Shown here: positions 1 to 5,984 of the stretch, in pieces
Numbering within the stretch: the stretch's first letter is position 1
Layout of the letters: every line of letters begins with the position of its first letter
Source of the DNA: Bacteroidales bacterium
Lineage (GTDB): Bacteria > Bacteroidota > Bacteroidia > Bacteroidales > P3
Length of the DNA: 8,757 nt
Direction: 5' to 3'
Assembly (NCBI GenBank): GCA_031286005.1
Contig: JAITVC010000212.1
Span: 1-8,757 of the forward strand
Notes under the pieces: model-generated
Told to the model about the DNA's origin: nothing
The model's database searches: none
Seen by the model: the letters and a program-made list of their open reading frames with translations, nothing else
Translations under genes and position numbers: made by a program

Positions 1-2
1 AA

Positions 3-254
3 CGCACCAGAGAAGCCGGCCACAAACCCGCTCGCCGCATGGTCGACGTTCGCCGTGAGGGCAACCGCATCATCCGTCTCATGTATTCGCAAATAGAAAT
101 GTTGCTGCTTACGGAAACCTCCGAACTCGCAGCGCTGACCCAATTTGCCAACGAACTGAATGCCGAAAACAGCCGTGTAAGCGCTAATCTCAACCGGAAA
201 GGAAAGAGGGATAGCGGGGAAACGGAAAATGAAGAATTAAAAATTAACAATTAA
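3..254 (+). CDS. C-terminal end of an unidentified protein (5' end outside window)
   Basis: The reading frame is open from the left edge of the window, so the ATG at 39 is probably internal rather than the true start. About 83 residues are visible. They form a basic stretch (RTREAGHKPARR), then a probable long amphipathic helical region (residues about 17-63 of the visible part, with FANELNAENSRV), then a hydrophilic tail ETENEELKINN. I do not recognise the family with confidence. The layout 'helix, F..ELNA, short basic tail' faintly recalls the C-terminus of the Bacteroidetes DUF6261 family, but this is a memory-based guess. The last ten or so residues are encoded by an A/T-rich spacer tract, so the present stop codon may not be the ancestral one. 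There is no Cys or membrane segment in the visible part. Confidence 0.55.
   Translation, partial: RTREAGHKPARRMVDVRREGNRIIRLMYSQIEMLLLTETSELAALTQFANELNAENSRVSANLNRKGKRDSGETENEELKINN
225..254. repeat. Low-complexity ATTAA-type spacer tract overlapping a gene end
   Basis: The tract consists of repeated GAA/ATTAA/TTAAC units (for example AATTAAAAATTAACAATTAA) and ends exactly at the TAA stop of the upstream reading frame. Tracts of this kind are common between genes in Bacteroidales. Here it supplies the last codons of the gene. Its composition differs sharply from the G/C-richer codons just upstream (before about 215). Confidence 0.45.
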
Positions 255-257
255 TCA

Positions 258-320
258 TGTAGGGGTGCGATTGGCTTCGCCGAGCTCGCACTTCGTGCTT
301 CGGTTAATCGCGCCCCTACA
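258..320. repeat. REP/MITE-like branched palindromic element
   Basis: The outer arms are TGTAGGGGTGCGATT (258-272) and AATCGCGCCCCTACA (306-320). They are reverse complements except for one position, T266 opposite G312, which would still pair as G-U in RNA. The interior holds two further hairpins: GGC-TTC-GCC at 273-281 and GCAC-TTC-GTGC at 288-298. As single-stranded DNA or RNA the element would fold into a three-way, cloverleaf-like structure. The GTAGGGGCG...CGCCCCTAC terminus resembles a palindrome I recall as dispersed in many bacterial genomes; copy number here cannot be judged from one window. No transposase is adjacent. It could be a REP element mobilised in trans, a MITE, or a transcript-end structure, but no T-run follows it. 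Confidence 0.75.
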
Positions 321-343
321 AATAATATATCAATTATTTTTTG

Positions 344-351
344 TACCTTTG
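344..351 (+). promoter_or_regulatory. -7 promoter box TACCTTTG for the small gene pair
   Basis: TACCTTTG matches the Bacteroidetes housekeeping -7 consensus TAnnTTTG. It lies 39 bp before the ATG at 391. I see no clear TTTG at the expected -33 position. It begins 23 bp after the palindromic element, so that element lies just upstream of, or partly in, the -33 region. Confidence 0.7.
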
Positions 352-378
352 CAAAAAAAATCAAAGCATCTGATAAAA

Positions 379-384
379 AAGGAG
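379..384 (+). promoter_or_regulatory. Shine-Dalgarno site AAGGAG
   Basis: AAGGAG lies 6 bp before the ATG at 391. A strong Shine-Dalgarno match is uncommon in Bacteroidetes, and none is evident before the other genes of this window. It decides the start at 391 rather than the in-frame ATG at 265, which lies inside the palindromic element. Confidence 0.65.
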
Positions 385-390
385 ATTGTT

Positions 391-684
391 ATGTACAGAC
401 AGATATTTATTCCAAGCGAACAGAATAATTTAATACCTTTCGTTGTTCCGCAAGATTGGTATGGCAAACCGGTAGAATTTATAGCATTTCCCATAAACGA
501 GGATTTGGCAAAGAATAAAGAGAAAAAATCATACGCTTATTTGCAAGCAGAAAAACTTCGACAAGAACAGTTAATCGCCGAAGGAAAGATGACCAAGCCG
601 ATATTAGTCGATGATGTGTTTACGCCTGAACAAGAGGCTGAGTTTAACAAAAGAATAACGTTTGATGATATTTTTCAAAAATGA
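391..684 (+). CDS. Small protein, candidate type II antitoxin
   Basis: This is a 97-residue soluble protein. Its N-terminal third, MYRQIFIPSEQNNLIPFVVP followed by DWYGKPVEFIAFPI (residues 1-35), reads as short beta strands. The pattern 'IP..y.GK.VE.i.FPI' is one I associate with small Bacteroidetes proteins encoded in front of toxin-like genes. Residues 36-66 are charged and probably helical (KNKEKK...QAEKLRQEQLIAEGK). The C-terminus (67-97) is acidic and probably flexible, as expected of a segment that wraps around a toxin. It is the first gene of a pair and its TGA stop overlaps the next start (ATGA). Seen directly: the start, the Shine-Dalgarno site and the overlap. Inferred: antitoxin function. 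It could equally be an uncharacterised accessory pair. The gene is visibly more A/T-rich than the first and third genes of this region. Confidence 0.6.
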   Translation: MYRQIFIPSEQNNLIPFVVPQDWYGKPVEFIAFPINEDLAKNKEKKSYAYLQAEKLRQEQLIAEGKMTKPILVDDVFTPEQEAEFNKRITFDDIFQK

Positions 685-947
685 TGAAAAAAGTTTATTT
701 TGGAACTGTTGCAGCGGAAGTATTAGGCCAATATTTTGAAAATTACAAGGGTGGTAAAATAAACGATCTCTCCAACAGAGCTTTAAATTATAGCAGAATA
801 AGAGAATTCTTAACCACATTCGACACTTCGGAAACTTACATTTTAGATGGCAAAAAGTATGTCAATATTGAGGATATTTGTGTTATCGAATATGTAATGC
901 GAAACAATGCAAAAGAGATATTAGTTACAGATATATTTTTATATTGA
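681..947 (+). CDS. Small protein, candidate RelE/ParE-fold toxin
   Basis: This is an 88-residue protein starting MMKKVYF. Either of the two adjacent ATGs (681 or 684) could be used; the first overlaps the upstream TGA, which favours translational coupling, and there is no Shine-Dalgarno site. The predicted layout is strand (KKVYF), helix (AAEVLGQYFENY), helix (NRALNYSRIREFLTTF, about residues 32-47), then three strands (TYILDGKKYVNIED, ICVIEYVMRNN, EILVTDIFLY). This beta-alpha-alpha-beta-beta-beta order is the RelE/ParE toxin topology, and the hydrophobic last strand is typical of that fold. No catalytic residue pattern is certain, and I do not recognise the exact family. The order antitoxin then toxin, the 4-bp overlap and the small sizes support a toxin-antitoxin pair; function is inferred. 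Confidence 0.6.
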   Translation: MMKKVYFGTVAAEVLGQYFENYKGGKINDLSNRALNYSRIREFLTTFDTSETYILDGKKYVNIEDICVIEYVMRNNAKEILVTDIFLY

Positions 948-964
948 CATTTATAAAACACACC

Positions 965-1897
965 ATGAAAACAACCACCATCGGCCCTAGCCCCCAACAA
1001 GCCCCACGTATCATCATCGGCTGCATGCGCATCAACGAGATGACGAATAAAGACCTCGAAACGCTTATTAATACCGCCGTTGAAGCGGGCTATAACATGT
1101 TCGATCATGCCGATATTTATGGCGGAAACGGCAAGTGTGAACAGTTGTTTGGCAATGCGCTGAAAGCAATGCCGATTAAACGTGAAGATATAATATTACA
1201 GTCCAAATGCGGCATTTGCAAGGAAAGTCCAACGGCGAAATGGTACGACTTCTCGAAAGAGCATATCATCAAACAAGTGGAACAAAGTTTGCAAAATCTC
1301 CACACGGATTATTTGGACGTGCTTTTGCTTCACCGTCCGGATATTTTGGCCGATCCGGAAGTTGTTGCCGAGACTTTTGAAATCCTGAACAAATCAGGCA
1401 AAGTAAAGCATTTCGGATTTTCAAATGCAACGGCACAGTTGTTTGATTTCTTCCAATCCTATATCGAGCAACCGCTTGTGGCCAATCAAGTTCAGATGGG
1501 TTTGGGGCATACCTACGCCATCGACAGTTTGATGTACTCCAATTCCATTCGCATGGAAGCCACTCAAAAAGACGGCAACATCCTCCTCAATGCAAAGCAA
1601 AATAAAATCAATATTCAAGCGTGGTCGCCATTTCAATACGGTATGTTTGAGGGCATTTTTATCGACCATCCGAAGTTTCCGAAGTTGAATGAAGTTTTAG
1701 ACCATTGGGCACGCCTCTACAACGTGGATAAATCGGGCATCGCAACCGCATGGTTGTTGCGCCTCGACCCAAAATTGCAAGTCATCACAGGAACAACCAA
1801 ACCCGAAAGATTGAAGAAAATCTTTGCAGGCAATGAAATTAATCTTAACCGCAAGGAATGGTATAGTTTATATTTCTCTGAACATGTGCCGTTGTAG
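965..1897 (+). CDS. YdhF-type aldo/keto reductase
   Basis: This is a 310-residue cytoplasmic NAD(P)H-dependent oxidoreductase of the aldo/keto reductase superfamily, which reduces carbonyl compounds to alcohols. The catalytic tetrad is complete: D47 and Y52 in FDHADIYGG, K81 in SKCGI, and H123 in LLLHRPD. Cofactor-side elements are also present: GFSN (151-154), NQVQM (174-178), AWSP (219-222) and the C-terminal ITGTTKPERLKK (274-285). HADIYGG, SKCGI, HIIK.VEQSL and the C-terminal EW match E. coli YdhF as I recall it, which is close in length. The natural substrate of this subgroup is unknown. The ATG at 965 is chosen because an upstream in-frame start at 878 would overlap the preceding gene and add residues the family lacks. 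The start lies 17 bp after the previous stop, with no separate TAnnTTTG box visible, so it may be read from the promoter at 344. Confidence 0.93.
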   Translation: MKTTTIGPSPQQAPRIIIGCMRINEMTNKDLETLINTAVEAGYNMFDHADIYGGNGKCEQLFGNALKAMPIKREDIILQSKCGICKESPTAKWYDFSKEHIIKQVEQSLQNLHTDYLDVLLLHRPDILADPEVVAETFEILNKSGKVKHFGFSNATAQLFDFFQSYIEQPLVANQVQMGLGHTYAIDSLMYSNSIRMEATQKDGNILLNAKQNKINIQAWSPFQYGMFEGIFIDHPKFPKLNEVLDHWARLYNVDKSGIATAWLLRLDPKLQVITGTTKPERLKKIFAGNEINLNRKEWYSLYFSEHVPL

Positions 1898-1955
1898 ACG
1901 ATTAGCTTTTAAACCGCAATATTTTTTTCATTTTATCGTATCTGTTTTCATTTTT

Positions 1956-1973
1956 TTTGTACCTTTGTACAAA
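1956..1973 (+). promoter_or_regulatory. -7 promoter box within a small palindrome
   Basis: TACCTTTG at 1960-1967 matches the TAnnTTTG consensus and ends 20 bp before the ATG at 1988. It sits within the perfect inverted repeat TTTGTAC-CTTT-GTACAAA (arms 1956-1962 and 1967-1973). The arms overlap the box itself, so a dimeric regulator could cover it, although T-rich and A-rich flanks around this box often give partial symmetry by chance. The upstream 1898-1955 stretch is T-rich and holds nothing else I recognise. Confidence 0.65.
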
Positions 1974-1987
1974 TTTTTGTATAATTT

Positions 1988-2698
1988 ATGCCAACTATAA
2001 AAAAACATCTTTTTCAAGCTTTCCTCCTTGCTATTGGGTTAACCACATCAGCACAAAATTTTACCAACACTGTTGCCGATACTGCAAGTTGCAATTCCAT
2101 CACATTATGGGCAGATAGCCTTTCTAACGAGAGTTTAGGCCAAGTCAGTTTTGCTTCCGAACAGGAATGGACGATAGAAGGGCAGGGAATTAGTCAAATC
2201 TGGTCGGATGCAGTACAAGCTACGGCTTGCGACAAAACGGCATTCAATCCGGATAATAATACACTCCACCTTATATCTTATACGGCCGATTGTCGTAACA
2301 ATCCCGGTTATCCCGGTCATTATTTTTCTTGGTGTGCGGTTGCTCGCTTTGGGGATATTCTTTGTCCGGAGCCTTGGCGTGTTCCCACTAAAGAGGATTT
2401 CTGCGACTTAAACAAAGTGCTGTTTAATAAAACCGACTGTAGCAATCACATGGTAACCGCCGAGCAAACTCAAATAGCCTTTATCAAAACTTGGGGCGGC
2501 GCTTTAGGTGGTGGATGTTCATCGCAAGGATTGAAGATTATGCATCACGATGTGAAAGCCTATTATTGGTCTAAATCAGAACTGGACTTTGACTATGCTT
2601 ACTACTTGAACTACGATGTTTATGGACGGATCAATCCGCAATATACGATGAACTTCAAAAATCTTGGATTTTCTCTTCGCTGTGTTCGCGATAAATAA
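1988..2698 (+). CDS. Secreted FISUMP-domain protein
   Basis: This is a 236-residue protein with a Sec signal peptide: basic MPTIKKH, hydrophobic core FLLAIGL, likely cut near TTSA-QN (about residue 22). There is no lipobox cysteine, so it is probably soluble in the periplasm or exported. The rest carries hallmarks of the Fibrobacter succinogenes major paralogous (FISUMP) domain: WCAVARFGDILCPEPWRVPT (115-134), YYWSKSE (192-198) and GFSLRCVRD (227-235). In that family the CP.pWrVPt and RCVRD ends are typical, but the function is unknown, with a surface or binding role often assumed. The mature part has nine cysteines (35, 81, 102, 116, 126, 139, 151, 177, 232), more than the two family-typical ones. 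No type IX secretion C-terminal domain is seen. It stands alone with its own promoter and meets the next gene tail to tail, 11 bp apart. Confidence 0.85.
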   Translation: MPTIKKHLFQAFLLAIGLTTSAQNFTNTVADTASCNSITLWADSLSNESLGQVSFASEQEWTIEGQGISQIWSDAVQATACDKTAFNPDNNTLHLISYTADCRNNPGYPGHYFSWCAVARFGDILCPEPWRVPTKEDFCDLNKVLFNKTDCSNHMVTAEQTQIAFIKTWGGALGGGCSSQGLKIMHHDVKAYYWSKSELDFDYAYYLNYDVYGRINPQYTMNFKNLGFSLRCVRDK

Positions 2699-2709
2699 AT
2701 CACGTTATT

Positions 2710-4527
2710 TTACCATACTTTGGAAATCGCACGGCGCACGTTAGGGGTAATATAACTTTCCGGAACAAATTTCCAATTGTTATATTTAAATGCCTTAACT
2801 TCCTTTTCCTGCATAAATGTGTCGTGAATTAATTCTCTAACTTGTGCATAATCCAAAACAGTGGTCAAACGCTCCCACAGTTGACTGCGATTGATTTTTG
2901 CCCCCAATTCCATGTGTCCTCCGGCACCTAAAGCACGATAGGAGTTAACAACGACCGTATACACGCTATCTGCGTGATAGACCCGGTCACTCCACATACG
3001 TTTTATGCTAATCCGTTGTCCGGCTGGTTTGGTTACATCTACTTCATAGTCTAACCCGGCGCCGGAATCAAAGTTATACTGCGGAATTTCCAAGCGTTGC
3101 TCCCAATTTGGATTTTGCTTGTTGATTAGCTCTGTAGTTCTCAGCAACCGATCTGTTGGGGAATGCATCTGATTAATCCATAACCCGTAGGAATATTCCA
3201 AATAATCTTTAATTTCCCGTCCGGTCATCCACATGCGCACCAAATCATTCTCAAACCGGTAAAGCAGTAATAAATCACTATATGTAAGGTCTTTCGGCGG
3301 AATGGAACCATGCACTATAAGCGGCGCAGCAAACGAAACTTCGGCCTTGCTGGAATCCAACTGTATTTTGTGAACGAGATCAACATAAAAACTCGACCCC
3401 AAAAGGGCATCTTCGGTAATGACAGAATCCTTCATAACGGCTACAAACTTATCTGCTGCGGTGGCAATACGTTTTTCTTCTTCCGTATATTTAACCAACA
3501 TTTCGGGCGAAAGGGTTTGCGTTTTTGAAACCTTAACGAGCTCGCCTGTCGCTTTACGTATTTTAGCTTTTTGTCCGGGTGTTTTTTCAACTTCAAAATC
3601 TAAAACGGCAACATCTCGCCCATTGTAACCGGGCTCTATCAGCCAAATCGGTTGCCCGCCATTATGATGGATACTATCCACAATCATTCGATGTTTATGC
3701 CCTAAAATGAGGCCATCAAAACCGGGCACATGCTTCGCAATATATTTGGGGTCGTTTGCATCCGTGCAAGGCAAACTATCATATTCGGCGACTGCATCTC
3801 TAAATCCAGCGTGAAACAAACCGATGATTAAATCCGGCTTTTCTTCGTTCTTAATGCGCTCCATCCAAATTTCGGCCGACGGCAGCATATCCCTGACCTC
3901 CACAATAGGCGAAATATCGGTAGCTACACAACCGGTCAGAACAGGTGTGGTCAAACCTAAAACAGCAATTTTCAAGCCGCCTCTGTAAATACAAATGTAA
4001 GGTTTGTTGTAGTGAACATTCCTTCTGCTTTTCAGGAACACATTAGCGCCTAATACTTCACTATTCTGCGCTACGCTTGAAACCATAAAGCGATTATAAA
4101 CCGAATGTCCCATGTCTAAATCATGATTTCCCATCACAGAGGCGTCGACACCAATCTCACCCAACATATAAGATGGCATATATATTTCTCTGGTGTCTAA
4201 AAAATTGTAATAATAGGCCGACATCGAGCCTTGCAACAAATCACCGCCATTCAAAAATATTACGTTCTGGGTTGTGTCGGCACGTTCTTGTCTGACATAC
4301 GAAGCTACGTATGGTAATCCGCCCTCGCTTGGACGTTTTTGCGTATGGTTGTAAGGTAAGTATCGACCATGCAAATCCGACATTCCGATAATTTTGACAC
4401 GGATGATTTCTGAGGAATCCGGAGATTTGGGTTGTTGATTAGAAGATGTTGCGAATACAGGCCATAAAATGAAGAAAGATAGAAGAAAGCAAAGTGATTG
4501 TTTTAAGGTATGGATTTTATTCGACAT
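2710..4527 (-). CDS. CpdB/UshA-type periplasmic nucleotide phosphohydrolase
   Basis: This is a 605-residue two-domain metallophosphoesterase/5'-nucleotidase that would hydrolyse extracytoplasmic nucleotides to nucleosides and phosphate. Residues 1-27 form a signal peptide (KQSLCFLLSFFILWPVFA). The N-terminal calcineurin-like domain has every metal-binding motif: SDLHG (50-54), NGGDLLQGS (93-101), GNHDLDMG (133-140), FHAG (238-241) and GHKH (276-279). The C-terminal 5'-nucleotidase domain (about 370-560) contains YNFDSGAGLDYEVDVTKPAG and NSYRALGAGGH. These resemble E. coli CpdB ('YNFD...Y.iDVT.PA' and 'NNYRA.GG', from memory) more than UshA, suggesting 2',3'-cyclic phosphodiesterase/3'-nucleotidase activity. 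UshA-like activity remains possible. It lies 32 bp downstream of aspartate kinase on the same strand with no TAnnTTTG box in the gap, so the two are probably co-transcribed. Confidence 0.9.
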   Translation of the reverse strand: MSNKIHTLKQSLCFLLSFFILWPVFATSSNQQPKSPDSSEIIRVKIIGMSDLHGRYLPYNHTQKRPSEGGLPYVASYVRQERADTTQNVIFLNGGDLLQGSMSAYYYNFLDTREIYMPSYMLGEIGVDASVMGNHDLDMGHSVYNRFMVSSVAQNSEVLGANVFLKSRRNVHYNKPYICIYRGGLKIAVLGLTTPVLTGCVATDISPIVEVRDMLPSAEIWMERIKNEEKPDLIIGLFHAGFRDAVAEYDSLPCTDANDPKYIAKHVPGFDGLILGHKHRMIVDSIHHNGGQPIWLIEPGYNGRDVAVLDFEVEKTPGQKAKIRKATGELVKVSKTQTLSPEMLVKYTEEEKRIATAADKFVAVMKDSVITEDALLGSSFYVDLVHKIQLDSSKAEVSFAAPLIVHGSIPPKDLTYSDLLLLYRFENDLVRMWMTGREIKDYLEYSYGLWINQMHSPTDRLLRTTELINKQNPNWEQRLEIPQYNFDSGAGLDYEVDVTKPAGQRISIKRMWSDRVYHADSVYTVVVNSYRALGAGGHMELGAKINRSQLWERLTTVLDYAQVRELIHDTFMQEKEVKAFKYNNWKFVPESYITPNVRRAISKVW

Positions 4528-4559
4528 TATAGAAAAAAGTTAAGAATTTACAAAAAATA

Positions 4560-5825
4560 TTAAAGTTTCTTTTGCACCACCAACTGTGCGGTTGTGCGGT
4601 TTCGCTGTTCCAGCAAAACTGTTCTGTCGCCAACACAATTTTTGACGTCTTGCTCGCCGTAATGACGAATGGTAAGGAGTTCCAGCTGGTTGTTGTAGCG
4701 CACTTTGAAATTGTTGGACAAAGCTGCAATCAAATCATCGAAGCGTTGTTTATTTTCATCCACGCAAACCGTGAAACTTACCGCCGAGTTTTGAATTAAG
4801 TTAATTTTTACATTATTTTCGGCAAACACAAAAAAGATATACGATAGATTTTGCTCGGCAATAAACGAAAAATCTTTGGGGTAAATCGAAATCAACACTT
4901 GGTTGGGTTTGCAGATATAGCAAGGCATTTTCGACTTCTCAGACGTTTGGTTCAAAATTACAGAGCCTTCGGCTTCGGGATTGTTGAACGATTTAACGAT
5001 AAGCGGAATGCGCCTATTTTGTAACGGTTTGATGGATTTCGGATGAATAATGGTTGCACCGTAATACGCCAATTCGATGGCTTCGCTATACGTGATTTGG
5101 TCGAGTTTTTTGGCATCTTTAAAATAGCGCGGATCGGCATTCAGAAAGCCCGGCACGTCTTTCCAAATGGTTAGGTTTTCGGCATTCAAACAGTAGGCAA
5201 AGATTGCAGCGGAATAATCTGAGCCTTCACGTCCAAGCGTAACCATCCGCCCTTTATCGTCGCCGCCAAGAAAGCCTTGTGTCGTCAAGCAATTGCGGGT
5301 CGAAAACACACTCTTCGCCACATCCCGAATTTGGATTTCGGATTGATGCCAATTAACATTGCCTTCCCTAAACGTGCTATCCGTTGAAATGCACGTTTTC
5401 ACATTCACCCACTGATTAGCAACCCCCGTTTGCTGCAAATAATAGCTTAAAATCTTCGACGAGAGCATTTCGCCCTGCCCCACCATTTGGTCGTATTGAA
5501 AATCATAGTCCTCTTCGCTCAATTTATAGGCATTCATGAGGGCATAAAACACACCTTCCAACTCCGAATAAATACGGTGCGATTTATCCGGAAAAAGGTC
5601 TTCCACAATTTCCAAATGATAGTTGCGAATATGGTTATAAAACGGCATAGCATCGCGCTTTTCGCGATTGGCAGCTAATAAATCCTCCAAAGCATTGGTC
5701 ATTTTTCCCATAGCCGAAACCACTACCACCAAAGGTTTATCCGAATGCCGTGCGATGATTTGCGCCACATTCCGAACTCCTTTTGCCGAATTTACACTGG
5801 CGCCACCGAATTTAAAAACTTGCAT
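4560..5825 (-). CDS. lysC: Aspartate kinase, monofunctional
   Basis: This 421-residue cytoplasmic enzyme phosphorylates L-aspartate with ATP, the first step toward lysine/diaminopimelate, threonine and methionine. The amino acid kinase domain (1-about 290) shows KFGGASV (5-11), VVVVSAMGKMTN (33-44), VGQGEMLSS (115-123), TLGREGSDYSAA (196-207), IWKDVPGFLNADPR (220-233) and EAIELAYYGATIIHPKS (248-264). The C-terminal part (about 305-420) is an ACT regulatory region, with LISIYPKDFSF and QNSAVSFTVCVDE (346-358), suggesting feedback control by an amino acid. The effector cannot be told from sequence alone. No homoserine dehydrogenase domain follows, so this is not ThrA. Length is near the usual 400-450. 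The start at 5825 gives the family's expected N-terminus and a 39-bp leader from the promoter at 5865-5872. The symbol is by analogy with monofunctional enzymes. Confidence 0.95.
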   Translation of the reverse strand: MQVFKFGGASVNSAKGVRNVAQIIARHSDKPLVVVVSAMGKMTNALEDLLAANREKRDAMPFYNHIRNYHLEIVEDLFPDKSHRIYSELEGVFYALMNAYKLSEEDYDFQYDQMVGQGEMLSSKILSYYLQQTGVANQWVNVKTCISTDSTFREGNVNWHQSEIQIRDVAKSVFSTRNCLTTQGFLGGDDKGRMVTLGREGSDYSAAIFAYCLNAENLTIWKDVPGFLNADPRYFKDAKKLDQITYSEAIELAYYGATIIHPKSIKPLQNRRIPLIVKSFNNPEAEGSVILNQTSEKSKMPCYICKPNQVLISIYPKDFSFIAEQNLSYIFFVFAENNVKINLIQNSAVSFTVCVDENKQRFDDLIAALSNNFKVRYNNQLELLTIRHYGEQDVKNCVGDRTVLLEQRNRTTAQLVVQKKL

Positions 5826-5864
5826 GTGCAGTCAATATTGGTTATTTTGTTACAGAAAAGGATA

Positions 5865-5872
5865 CAAAGATA
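5865..5872 (-). promoter_or_regulatory. -7 promoter box TATCTTTG for aspartate kinase
   Basis: On the minus strand the sequence reads TATCTTTG, a match to TAnnTTTG, 39 bp before the aspartate kinase ATG. Candidate -33 TTTG elements (minus strand) lie at 5888-5891 and 5894-5897, with spacers of 15 and 21 bp, either side of the usual spacing. It probably drives both aspartate kinase and the nucleotidase gene after it. Confidence 0.75.
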
Positions 5873-5907
5873 CAAAAAAATTTCAAACAAAGGCAAAATT
5901 TTATTTT

Positions 5908-5948
5908 TTCACTATTCATTTATCACTATTAACTAATCACTTTTCACT
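5908..5948. repeat. Degenerate TCACTATT-type spacer tract
   Basis: Imperfect tandem units built on TCACT/TTCACT separated by ATT, TTA or AACTAA lie between the two divergent promoters. The type is common in Bacteroidales intergenic DNA. It also occupies the upstream promoter region of the ATPase gene. Confidence 0.45.
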
Positions 5949-5957
5949 TTTTTTTCG

Positions 5958-5965
5958 TATCTTTG
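5958..5965 (+). promoter_or_regulatory. -7 promoter box TATCTTTG for the P-type ATPase
   Basis: TATCTTTG matches TAnnTTTG and ends 19 bp before the ATG at 5985, giving a short leader. It is the same octamer as the divergent aspartate kinase box at 5865-5872, with 85 bp between the two. Confidence 0.78.
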
Positions 5966-5984
5966 CAAGAAAATATACTAAAAA

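Noticed and set aside
258..320. Palindromic element as an intrinsic terminator of the left-edge gene
   Set aside because: The stem is strong but is followed by AATAATATA, not a run of T. A repeat element explains it better.
265..390. Upstream extension of the small protein gene to an ATG at 265
   Set aside because: It would translate through the palindromic element. The ATG at 391 has a Shine-Dalgarno site and lies downstream of a promoter box.
878..964. N-terminal extension of the aldo/keto reductase to 878
   Set aside because: It overlaps the end of the preceding gene and adds residues not expected in YdhF-type proteins.
836..1108. 90-residue open frame on the - strand across the gene boundary at 947-965
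   Set aside because: It is antisense to two supported genes, with no promoter box or recognisable motif.
2208..2411. Overlapping 67-residue hydrophobic frame inside the FISUMP gene
   Set aside because: It lies in a shifted frame of a well-supported gene and lacks its own start signals.
2693..2710. Inverted repeat AAATAA/TTATTT between the convergent genes, as a two-way terminator
   Set aside because: The arms contain only A and T and are six bases long, too weak to call a terminator.
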